6,137 nt of DNA from Roseimaritima sp. (GTDB lineage Bacteria; Planctomycetota; Planctomycetia; Pirellulales; Pirellulaceae). The stretch lies in NCBI GenBank assembly GCA_007124075.1, contig SLFV01000459.1, positions 1 to 6,137 on the forward strand. The letters run 5' to 3'. The notes under the pieces are model-generated. The model made no database searches and had not been told where the DNA came from. It saw only the letters and a list, made by a program, of their open reading frames with translations. The position numbers and the translations under genes are program-made. Positions 1 to 5,767 of the stretch are shown one piece after another (position 1 is the stretch's first letter; each line of letters starts with the position of its first letter).

Positions 1-867
1 AATCTGGTTGCAATCCAATGCGCAGCGGCTTCGAAAACTAAGCTTGAAACCACCTGTCAGTTGTTCCACAAAAATCACGGCGAACTTTGTTTGATCGATT
101 GCCAAAGTCAGATTGATCGCATCCTCGGTATCGCTAGGCAGAGCCCCCGTCTCCTCGAAGTCGGACTTGACGACATAGGTGTACATCAGCATACCACCAA
201 GTTCCGCGGTCGTTCGCGACAATATTCGCCCCCGCAAACGAACACGCCCCAAGGTTTCACGTTCGTACAAATCGCCGTAAACCTCCGCAGGCACCACGCC
301 AGCGTCGATCAATCGCGCAATGGTGCGATACGTGTCAGAACTGACGCTGGTGAAACGAAACCAACCGGTGTCGGTCGCGATCGCCGCGAACGCGGGAACC
401 GCGATTGTCCGGTTGATCGGAACGCCGCAGGCATCGGCAGCCTGAATGACCAGGGAGCCCGTAGCTTCGCTCTGATAGTCCTTGTACATCGTCGCCCCCA
501 AATCATCTTCGCCAACGTGGTGATCCAACACCACCTTGTCAGCCCGACTGCGTTGGATCACGTCAGCCATGTCTCCCAGCTGTTGCCAAGCACTGGTATC
601 CAAAATCATGATGCAGTCCGCCGCTAGCTCCTCTGCCGCAATCGTTTCGCCAAGAATTTCAATCCTGCTAGCGGGATCCAAAAACTGCAGAGCGGGGGGG
701 GTGCGATGTGCGTTGACGATTGTGACATTTTTCCCTAACGTCCGCAGAATTTCCGCCATCGCTAATTCGCTGCCCAGTGCATCACAATCCGGGCGAATAT
801 GACTGGTCAATATGAAGCTATCGTATCGCCGGATTTGGTCGACAAATTCTTTCCACTGGATCGTCAT
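1..867 (-). CDS. nrnA: DHH-family phosphoesterase, NrnA-like (oligoribonuclease / pAp phosphatase), 3' end missing
   Basis: The frame runs from an ATG at 867 to the left edge without a stop, giving 289 residues; about 30-50 C-terminal residues should lie outside. All DHH metal-binding motifs are visible: H23, D27 and D29 in HIRPDCDALGS, D90 in ILDTS, the DHH triplet at 115-117, and D166 in DTGWFRF. The second half resembles a DHHA1 substrate domain, ending in KLSFRSR just before the expected glycine- and histidine-rich GGGH loop. NrnA-type enzymes are cytoplasmic, Mn-dependent, degrade 2-5 nt RNAs and convert pAp to AMP. The start lies 23 bases after the ribF stop, so translation from a ribF-nrnA message is likely; the ribosome site is weak. 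The codons for residues 56-58 contain a run of eight C. A related DHH enzyme acting on cyclic dinucleotides is possible, but the length and lack of membrane or PAS/GGDEF parts favour NrnA. Confidence 0.9.
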   Translation of the reverse strand, partial: MTIQWKEFVDQIRRYDSFILTSHIRPDCDALGSELAMAEILRTLGKNVTIVNAHRTPPALQFLDPASRIEILGETIAAEELAADCIMILDTSAWQQLGDMADVIQRSRADKVVLDHHVGEDDLGATMYKDYQSEATGSLVIQAADACGVPINRTIAVPAFAAIATDTGWFRFTSVSSDTYRTIARLIDAGVVPAEVYGDLYERETLGRVRLRGRILSRTTAELGGMLMYTYVVKSDFEETGALPSDTEDAINLTLAIDQTKFAVIFVEQLTGGFKLSFRSRCALDCNQI

Positions 868-890
868 GATGGCCGCTTCGTGTTTAAGGT

Positions 891-1826
891 CTAGTCTTTG
901 ACTCTGGAAAACAGTCCAGCAACCTGCTGAACATCGCATTGCAATTGCCGCCGCAGCTCCGTAACCGAGGCAAACGCTGCAATGTCTCGCACTCGCTGGA
1001 TAAAGTCAACACGCAGACACTGCCCATACAGGTCGCCGCAGTCATGCAAAACGTGGACTTCAACTTTGGCATCGGATTCGGCAAAAGTCGGGTTTGCGCC
1101 TAAATGCGTCGCGGCAGGGTAGGGAAGTGCGTCGATCCAGACTCGCGTTGCGTAGACCCCAGGCCCCGGCAGTAGGCTTTGGATAGCGTTCAGATTTGCC
1201 GTAGGAAAACCAAGCTGCCGTCCACGATGCTGGCCGTGAACGACAGTGCCGCTGATTTGGTAAGGTTCGGTAAACAACAAGTTTGCCTGCTGAACTTGCC
1301 CGGAAACAAGCAATTGTCGAATTCGCGAACTGCTGATCATCGCCCCCTCGCTCGATTCCGCAGGTACGATCTCCAAGGGGATGCCCGCACGTTGGCACAT
1401 TTGGGCAAGCAGCCGCGTGTCCCCCTCGCGATTACGCCCAAAGAAAAAGTTAGGCCCTTCGACGATGCCGCGCGTTTGTAGCTGCTGAACAATGATTCGC
1501 TGAAAAAATTCCGTCGCGCTCAACTTAAGAAACTCCTCGCTGACCCGGCAAACCAACACCTGATCGACCCCCAAACCACGCAGCAACTCCGCACGACGCG
1601 TCAGTGTCGTCAAACGTGGCAGGGGTGAATTAGGACGCAGCACCGTGGCTGGATGCGGGTCAAAGGTGATCGCGATCGCGGGTCCTCCCACTTCCTTGGC
1701 CAACCGACACAGCCTTCGTACCAACCGCGCATGCCCCCGATGGACACCATCGAAATTCCCGATACTGATGGCACCGCCGAGGGAATGAAATTCGGTTTCG
1801 TCAAGGTTTGCAACTAGCGCGGTCAC
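891..1826 (-). CDS. ribF: Bifunctional riboflavin kinase / FAD synthetase RibF
   Basis: This 311-residue cytoplasmic enzyme phosphorylates riboflavin to FMN and then adenylylates FMN to FAD. The N-terminal nucleotidyltransferase domain (about 1-175) shows GNFDGVHRGH at 23-32, TFDPHPA at 54-60, FFGRNREGD near 128-136 and ISSSRIR at 164-170. The C-terminal riboflavin kinase domain (about 185-308) shows GTVVHGQHRGRQLGFPTANL at 193-212, GVYATRV at 223-229, LGANPTF at 242-248 and the VEVHVL...DLYG stretch at 255-268. The length is normal for the family. The start is GTG: an in-frame TGA sits only four codons upstream (1836-1838) and no other start lies between them. AAGG about five bases upstream is a modest ribosome site. 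The gene follows larB after 123 bases and is followed closely by nrnA. In many bacteria ribF and a DHH gene both lie near rbfA-truB; here they are adjacent without truB. Confidence 0.97.
   Translation of the reverse strand: MTALVANLDETEFHSLGGAISIGNFDGVHRGHARLVRRLCRLAKEVGGPAIAITFDPHPATVLRPNSPLPRLTTLTRRAELLRGLGVDQVLVCRVSEEFLKLSATEFFQRIIVQQLQTRGIVEGPNFFFGRNREGDTRLLAQMCQRAGIPLEIVPAESSEGAMISSSRIRQLLVSGQVQQANLLFTEPYQISGTVVHGQHRGRQLGFPTANLNAIQSLLPGPGVYATRVWIDALPYPAATHLGANPTFAESDAKVEVHVLHDCGDLYGQCLRVDFIQRVRDIAAFASVTELRRQLQCDVQQVAGLFSRVKD
1117..1124 (+). repeat. GGGTAGGG, KOPS-like octamer inside ribF
   Basis: The octamer matches GGGNAGGG on the plus strand while ribF is read from the minus strand, where it appears as CCCTACCC. 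It is one of six plus-strand loci. The KOPS reading is by analogy with E. coli. Confidence 0.45.
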
Positions 1827-1891
1827 GACCTTCGCTCAGTCGATAGTGGACAAGAAAACCTCAGTATGGCAGACAAGGCATTTTTCCAGGA

Positions 1892-1910
1892 GGGCAGGGG
1901 AAAGGGGGGG
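1892..1910 (+). repeat. GGGCAGGG octamer within a G-rich tract between larB and ribF
   Basis: A KOPS-form octamer (1892-1899) is followed by AAA and a run of seven G (1904-1910). The stretch has four possible G3 runs with short loops, so it also fits the usual G-quadruplex pattern on the plus strand. Both flanking genes are transcribed from the other strand, so their RNA would be C-rich here. It lies in the 123-base larB-ribF gap, in which I see no clear terminator or promoter. Confidence 0.45.
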
Positions 1911-1949
1911 AATTGTGCGAATCAGGCTTCGCCGTAAATGCAACGCGTT

Positions 1950-2747
1950 TCACAGCGTCGGCGAGCTTGCTTGCGCTTCGGCGATTCGCTTCGCAATTAA
2001 ACCTGCTAGATATCCCCCTTTGAATCCCGCATCAATATTGACAACCGCAACGTTGGCCGCACAACTGACCAACATTCCCAACATCGCTGTCAGGCCTTGC
2101 ATTGAGGCACCGTAACCCACGCTGGTTGGTACCGCGATAACAGGTGCAGCGACATGTCCCGCGACCACGCTGGGCAAAGCCCCCTCCATACCAGCCACCA
2201 CGACCACGACATCAGCCACTCGTAGCGAAGGGACTGCGGCAAGCAACCGTTGCGGCCCCGCAACCCCCAAGTCCTCGTGGATCATAACATCCAACCGCAT
2301 CCAACGGAGCGTTTCCACCGCCTCGTACACGACCGGACGATCGGTGCTTCCCGCCCCGACGACCGCTACCTTTCCTACCGCGTCAGGCGGATTATCAGGG
2401 ATGGTGGACAGGCTTAACCGCACGGTGCGTGCGTCGGGGTGGTATCGAAATCCACTAAATTTCCCGCGTAACTGCTCCGCCGCATCGGCAGCACAGCGTG
2501 TCACCAGAACTTCATTCTCGCGTTGTAACAATTTGGTCGCAATCGCGATGATCAGCTCCGGACTTTTGCCTTCACCGTAGATGACTTCCGCAAACCCACA
2601 GCGCTGTTGTCGCCCCAAGTCGACGGTCGCTCCAGAGATACTGACCATTTCAAAGGCCGCAGCTTGCTCGGCCGCATCGGCAGGGGACAGGTTTCCGGAT
2701 GCGACCGCGTCAAAAAGAGCTCGCCAGCTAGATGTATGTTGGGTCAT
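1950..2747 (-). CDS. larB: LarB-like nickel-pincer cofactor biosynthesis protein (NaAD carboxylase/hydrolase)
   Basis: This 265-residue protein matches LarB, which carboxylates the pyridinium ring of nicotinic acid adenine dinucleotide and releases AMP, giving the precursor that LarE and LarC turn into the Ni-pincer nucleotide. Seen here: the N-terminal RCGFAEVIYGEGKSPE (49-64), the PurE-like core starting GKVAVVGAGSTD (125-136), AGMEGALPSVV (185-195), PTSVGYGAS (207-215) and SC at 228-229. Cys229 fits the cysteine reported to bind the pyridine ring covalently. Several normally conserved stretches differ, as recalled: AGSTD for AGTSD, GVAGPQRLL for GVAGxHRLL, and NIDAGFKGG for NIDNGFGA. The ATG at 2747 is chosen because MTQHTSSWRALFDAVASGNLS matches the usual LarB N-terminus; the frame stays open further upstream but that part is not LarB-like. 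There is no good Shine-Dalgarno. No larA, larC or larE is in the window. Confidence 0.92.
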   Translation of the reverse strand: MTQHTSSWRALFDAVASGNLSPADAAEQAAAFEMVSISGATVDLGRQQRCGFAEVIYGEGKSPELIIAIATKLLQRENEVLVTRCAADAAEQLRGKFSGFRYHPDARTVRLSLSTIPDNPPDAVGKVAVVGAGSTDRPVVYEAVETLRWMRLDVMIHEDLGVAGPQRLLAAVPSLRVADVVVVVAGMEGALPSVVAGHVAAPVIAVPTSVGYGASMQGLTAMLGMLVSCAANVAVVNIDAGFKGGYLAGLIAKRIAEAQASSPTL

Positions 2748-2761
2748 AGTTCGCCAAGGTA

Positions 2762-2774
2762 GGGTAGGGCAGGG
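2762..2774 (+). repeat. Double KOPS-like motif (GGGTAGGG overlapping GGGCAGGG) upstream of larB
   Basis: Two octamers overlap by three bases and form a 13-mer that recurs exactly at 5366-5378. It begins 15 bases upstream of the larB start, on the strand opposite to larB, and is preceded by GGTA (2758-2761). A role in larB expression cannot be excluded, but the intragenic second copy argues for a strand-polar DNA signal. Confidence 0.45.
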
Positions 2775-2910
2775 CAGTTTCCAATTGATCTCACAAGGCC
2801 ATTGGTCATGGAACAGCCAGTCATTGACGTTCTTCACGAGCGGCCATTCTACGATTTGCAGGCGACTTGCCAGAGGGTACGACTTCAAGACACAATGGAA
2901 AATATTACGT

Positions 2911-2934
2911 ACGTGTTTCTTCCACGTTCTTTTT
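2911..2934 (+). promoter_or_regulatory. Small inverted repeat with T-run in the argG leader region
   Basis: ACGTG (2911-2915) and CACGT (2923-2927) form a five-base inverted repeat around a seven-base pyrimidine loop. TCTTTTT follows, and the palindrome ACGTACGT overlaps the left arm. It lies about 30 bases before the argG start, in the region shared with divergent larB. It could be an operator or a weak hairpin in the leader RNA. The stem is short, it does not resemble an ArgR box, and I could not place a convincing -35/-10 pair nearby. Confidence 0.25.
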
Positions 2935-2950
2935 GCATTGGTCGATACCG

Positions 2951-2955
2951 AGGAG
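2951..2955 (+). promoter_or_regulatory. Shine-Dalgarno AGGAG for argG
   Basis: AGGAG lies nine bases before the ATG at 2965. It fixes that ATG as the argG start and rules out the long open frame upstream. Confidence 0.8.
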
Positions 2956-2964
2956 CCGGTTCGG

Positions 2965-4182
2965 ATGAGTAAAAGTTGTGTGTTAGCGTATTCGGGTGGA
3001 CTGGACACCTCGGTGATTTTGGGTTGGTTACAAGACCAAGGTTATGCGGTGCATGCGGTGTACGTTGACCTGGGACAACCATGCGAAGATCGTGCGGCAA
3101 CCATGGAAAAGGCTCGCCGGTGTGGGGCGGCTTCGGCAAGGATCGTTGATGTCCGTGAGGACCTGTGCCGCGATTTCGCATTTCCTGTTCTGTCCTGGCA
3201 AGCCAAGTACGAGAGCATTTATCTGCTGGGGACGTCGATCGCGCGTCCTTTGATTAGCAAGGTCTGCTTGCAGGTCGCCAAGGAGGTGGGAGCGACCGCC
3301 TACGCACACGGGGCGACCGGGAAGGGGAACGATCAGTGTCGTTTCCAGCTGGCCGCCGAAGCGCTGGATCCGAACATCGAAATGATCGCTCCCTGGCGAA
3401 TTAAATCTTTTCGAGACACCTTTCCCGGTCGTACGGAATTGATTGCGTATTGCGAAGCCAAAAACATTCCCGTCAAAGCTTCCACTGCCAAACCTTACAG
3501 TAGCGATGAGAATGTACTGCACATCAGCTACGAGGCAGGGGAACTGGAAGACCTGCAAGTCAACGGGGTTACCCTGGTTGACTTTGGAATGGGGGTCAGC
3601 CCCCAACAAGCGCCCGACCAGGCCGAAGAGGTGACTATCGGGTTCGAAGCCGGGATTCCCACGTCGCTGAATGGACAATCGGTTTCGGCGCTGGAAATGG
3701 TCCAGCAGCTAAATGCGATCGGAGGACGCAACGGCGTGGGGCGGATCGACATGGTGGAGAATCGGTTCGTCGGCATGAAGAGCCGAGGGGTCTACGAGTC
3801 ACCGGGGATGACGATCCTGTACGACGCGCGGATGTATGTGGAGCAATTAACCTTGGATCGTGACTTGCTGCATTTGCGTGACCGACTGGCACCCGAAGTC
3901 GCCGAATTGGTCTACTACGGATTCTGGTACACGCCCAAACTGGATGCACTGATGGCGTTTATCAATCAAGCTCAACAGCCGGTCACTGGAGAAGTCACGC
4001 TGCAACTGTACAAAGGCAACATTATTGTCGCCAAACGCAGCAGCCCCAACAGCTTGTATGTAGATGAAATTGCGACCATGGAAGGGGGGGGCTCGTACAA
4101 TCAAGACGACGCCGAAGGGTTCCTCCGAATTCAAGGCTTGCCGGGTCGGGTCCAGGGGATGGTCAGACCACGTTCCTTCTAG
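2965..4182 (+). CDS. argG: Argininosuccinate synthase ArgG
   Basis: This 405-residue cytoplasmic enzyme condenses citrulline and aspartate with ATP cleavage to give argininosuccinate, the penultimate step of arginine synthesis. The N-type ATP pyrophosphatase loop AYSGGLDTS is at 8-16, and the citrulline/aspartate-binding HGATGKGNDQCRF is at 115-127 (the family usually has V where C125 stands). RFVGMKSRGVYESPG is at 267-281 and SYNQDDAEGF at 377-386 near the C-terminus. Length is typical. The ATG at 2965 is supported by a strong AGGAG and by the usual MSKSCVLAYSGGLD beginning; the frame is open back to 2581 but that part overlaps larB and is not ArgG. No other arg gene is adjacent, so the gene appears to be transcribed alone, diverging from larB. 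Three glycine codons at 374-376 contain a run of eight G (4084-4091). Confidence 0.98.
   Translation: MSKSCVLAYSGGLDTSVILGWLQDQGYAVHAVYVDLGQPCEDRAATMEKARRCGAASARIVDVREDLCRDFAFPVLSWQAKYESIYLLGTSIARPLISKVCLQVAKEVGATAYAHGATGKGNDQCRFQLAAEALDPNIEMIAPWRIKSFRDTFPGRTELIAYCEAKNIPVKASTAKPYSSDENVLHISYEAGELEDLQVNGVTLVDFGMGVSPQQAPDQAEEVTIGFEAGIPTSLNGQSVSALEMVQQLNAIGGRNGVGRIDMVENRFVGMKSRGVYESPGMTILYDARMYVEQLTLDRDLLHLRDRLAPEVAELVYYGFWYTPKLDALMAFINQAQQPVTGEVTLQLYKGNIIVAKRSSPNSLYVDEIATMEGGGSYNQDDAEGFLRIQGLPGRVQGMVRPRSF
3319..3326 (+). repeat. GGGAAGGG, KOPS-like octamer inside argG
   Basis: This lies within the conserved HGATGKGND coding stretch, where Gly-Lys-Gly codons can produce it. It is the copy most easily explained by protein sequence and codon choice, so it is weaker evidence than the intergenic copies. 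Confidence 0.35.
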
Positions 4183-4229
4183 ACCGAAGAGTGCTCCATA
4201 ACTGACGGATTTCGTTTTTCGATCGGCAG

Positions 4230-5138
4230 CTAGTCCAAGATATCATCGGGCAACGGTTCGCCACCGGCGGGACTCAGCAGCGCGGATATTTCTTGCGGCG
4301 ACGCATTGGATCTCAAAAAATGACTGCGGCCATCGGCCGTCGCAATCATCGCTCCATCTTCGTAACCGCCACCAATCTCCGTTCCCGTGCCCCCACCGAT
4401 CGTCAATTGCATGCCACGGATATCCAAGTCGACAGGCTCCATCCAATTCGCCGTTACGGCATTGCCCTGTCGCGACTCCACCAGCAAAACCGTTTTATTG
4501 GCCCCGTCGTCAATCTGCCTGGGACCTAGCGATGACGTGGAGGTAGGAAATAAGGTTCCTGGTCCAACGACAAGGTAGTAATGGGCGTCAAAGGTGAACC
4601 CCACACCACCTAGGCCCTGATATTCTCGAGGTATCGTGTAAATTGCATCCGCATTAACATCCCATGGCTGGTCGAAGTCGTACTGGTTGTACAGATCGGG
4701 GTAACCCAGATAAGGCAAAATCAGGACGCGCCATGAATGCAGCGGACGACCCTGGTCATCGGCAACCATGGACGGTGGATAGACACCGTGGTCGGCCGCG
4801 TAGGCGTTGAAGGCCTTTGCAATTGCCGACAAATTATCGGCATCTCGTTGACGCATCCGATTTAGTTGGACTTGAGCAAGCGTGGTGCCGCCGATCCTTG
4901 CGACAGCGAATACAATGCTGCCTCCCGCAACAACCACCAGCACGGCGGCAGCACCCCAGCGAAGCCAATTCGGTGAGCGCGTCCCCGGCGATTCCTGCAG
5001 CTCCGGTGGTCCGTACGCGGCAAAGTCAGGGATGGTGATCGATTGACCACAACTGGCACAGTCGCCTGACAGCCCGCTGTATTCATTTTCGACCAGGGTC
5101 TGCGATTGACAGTGCGGACAAGCAAACAAAAACGGCAT
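4230..5138 (-). CDS. Zinc-ribbon, single-helix membrane protein with DUF1559-like domain
   Basis: This 302-residue protein has three parts. Residues 1-38 form a zinc ribbon with CPHC (C7, C10) and CASC (C27, C30). Residues about 61-82 form one hydrophobic helix with no signal-peptidase-like site, suggesting the ribbon is cytoplasmic and the rest exported. Residues about 98-278 resemble DUF1559 (SBP_bac_10): DNLSAIAKAFNAYAADHGVYPP, HSWRVLILPYLGYPDLYNQYDFDQPWD (split over 134-160), DGANKTVLLVES (211-222) and TADGRSHFL (267-275). DUF1559 proteins are abundant in Planctomycetes, mostly with a pilin-like N-terminal helix and methylation site; that leader is absent here. No biochemical function is established, and I do not assign one. 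The ATG at 5138 is the first start after an upstream in-frame TGA; the ribosome site is weak. The gene converges with argG across 47 bases. Confidence 0.85.
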   Translation of the reverse strand: MPFLFACPHCQSQTLVENEYSGLSGDCASCGQSITIPDFAAYGPPELQESPGTRSPNWLRWGAAAVLVVVAGGSIVFAVARIGGTTLAQVQLNRMRQRDADNLSAIAKAFNAYAADHGVYPPSMVADDQGRPLHSWRVLILPYLGYPDLYNQYDFDQPWDVNADAIYTIPREYQGLGGVGFTFDAHYYLVVGPGTLFPTSTSSLGPRQIDDGANKTVLLVESRQGNAVTANWMEPVDLDIRGMQLTIGGGTGTEIGGGYEDGAMIATADGRSHFLRSNASPQEISALLSPAGGEPLPDDILD

Positions 5139-5184
5139 TGATTCGTTGACACCAATGTTGAGATAACGATTGTGGATAGCACCG

Positions 5185-5190
5185 ATTATA
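5185..5190 (-). promoter_or_regulatory. Candidate -10 box TATAAT for the zinc-ribbon/DUF1559-like gene
   Basis: The minus strand reads a perfect TATAAT here, 46 bases before the ATG at 5138, implying a leader of about 40 bases. No recognisable -35 lies 16-18 bases further upstream, so this rests on one hexamer. Confidence 0.35.
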
Positions 5191-5257
5191 TGCGTTCACC
5201 GCGTCCCAGAGACCCGCCCTCAGCAGAAGCTGCGGTGTTCTACCCACTTGTTCGATT

Positions 5258-5262
5258 AGGAG
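5258..5262 (+). promoter_or_regulatory. Shine-Dalgarno AGGAG for dtd
   Basis: AGGAG is nine bases before the ATG at 5272 but only three before the ATG at 5266. The spacing favours 5272 as the start. Confidence 0.7.
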
Positions 5263-5271
5263 CTGATGTTT

Positions 5272-5721
5272 ATGAGACTTGTTGTGCAACGCGTTCGCCA
5301 AGCATCGGTGGAGGTTTCTGGAGCGACGGTCGGAGTCATCGGACATGGATTCCTTGTTCTTGTTGGGGTAGGGCAGGGTGACACAACCGCGGATGCGGTC
5401 TATTTGTCTAAAAAAGTTGCGGACCTACGGGTCTTTGCCGATGCTGACGACCGCATGAATCTGTCAATTCTAGAAGTTGGCGGAAAGATCCTGGTGGTCA
5501 GCCAATTCACACTATTGGGCGATTGCCGAAAAGGTCGCCGACCAGCGTTCACAGTCGCTGCGGAACCCGAGTTGGCTCGGTCGCTGTATCAGGAATTTTG
5601 TCAGCAACTGCAAGGGCAGGGGATCGGAGTCGAAACGGGGATATTCGCTGCAGACATGCAAGTTCACAGCACAAACGATGGGCCGGTTACGTTACTGCTT
5701 GACAGCAGAAAAACATTCTAA
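5272..5721 (+). CDS. dtd: D-aminoacyl-tRNA deacylase Dtd
   Basis: This 149-residue cytoplasmic protein hydrolyses D-amino acids (and mischarged glycine) from tRNA, a proofreading step that protects translation. The family signatures are all present: MRLVVQRV at the N-terminus, SQFTL at 77-81, GRRPAF at 88-93, FAADMQV at 125-131 and NDGPVT at 135-140. In the family, the SQ and GP motifs of two subunits face each other across the dimer and form the active site. Length matches the usual 145-150. Of two in-frame starts (5266 and 5272), the second fits both the ribosome-site spacing and the family N-terminus. The gene is flanked by divergent and convergent genes and is probably transcribed alone. 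It contains three KOPS-like octamers, at 5366-5378 (two) and 5614-5621. Confidence 0.97.
   Translation: MRLVVQRVRQASVEVSGATVGVIGHGFLVLVGVGQGDTTADAVYLSKKVADLRVFADADDRMNLSILEVGGKILVVSQFTLLGDCRKGRRPAFTVAAEPELARSLYQEFCQQLQGQGIGVETGIFAADMQVHSTNDGPVTLLLDSRKTF
5366..5378 (+). repeat. Double KOPS-like motif inside dtd
   Basis: GGGTAGGG and GGGCAGGG overlap by three bases, giving the same 13-mer as at 2762-2774. Here it encodes the variable loop VGVGQG of Dtd, which is not a fixed motif of the family, so the protein does not require this exact DNA sequence. Confidence 0.45.
5614..5621 (+). repeat. GGGCAGGG, KOPS-like octamer inside dtd
   Basis: This is the sixth plus-strand locus of the octamer. It falls in the weakly conserved QLQGQGIGV coding stretch of Dtd, where other codons would serve equally well. 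Confidence 0.45.
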
Positions 5722-5725
5722 CCCT

Positions 5726-5754
5726 ATGCAAGGCAAGCAGCCCGGCATGTTTTT
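5726..5754 (+). terminator. Possible weak terminator after dtd
   Basis: ATGC (5726-5729) pairs with GCAT (5745-5748) and GGC (5732-5734) with GCC (5740-5742), separated by a two-by-two mismatch and closed by an AAGCA loop. Five T follow at 5750-5754. It begins four bases after the dtd stop, in the 46-base gap before the convergent gene. The stem is imperfect, so the call is tentative. Confidence 0.3.
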
Positions 5755-5767
5755 GTTCGCCGCGCGC

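Noticed and set aside
61..627. A 188-residue plus-strand open frame
   Set aside because: It lies opposite the NrnA-like gene, which shows every catalytic motif; the plus-strand translation resembles nothing recognisable and is a shadow.
1889..1910. G-rich tract as a regulatory RNA G-quadruplex for ribF
   Set aside because: The G-rich strand is not the transcribed RNA of the flanking genes; a DNA quadruplex is possible but unsupported beyond the pattern.
2581..2964. Upstream in-frame extension of argG giving a 533-residue protein
   Set aside because: The extra part overlaps larB on the other strand, shows no ArgG-like sequence, and a strong Shine-Dalgarno and the usual N-terminus mark the ATG at 2965.
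2748..3008. Upstream in-frame extension of larB to 352 residues
   Set aside because: It would run into argG, has no LarB similarity, and the LarB N-terminus begins at 2747.
4183..4229. Bidirectional terminator between argG and the DUF1559-like gene
   Set aside because: There is a T5 run, but I could not build a stem with consistent pairing beside it on either strand.
5146..5151. TTGACA as a -35 box for dtd
   Set aside because: No -10-like hexamer follows at 16-18 bases; the nearest candidates have spacings of about 10 or over 20.
5266..5271. Earlier ATG for dtd (adds Met-Phe)
   Set aside because: It is only three bases after AGGAG and does not match the family N-terminus; the ATG at 5272 is better on both counts.
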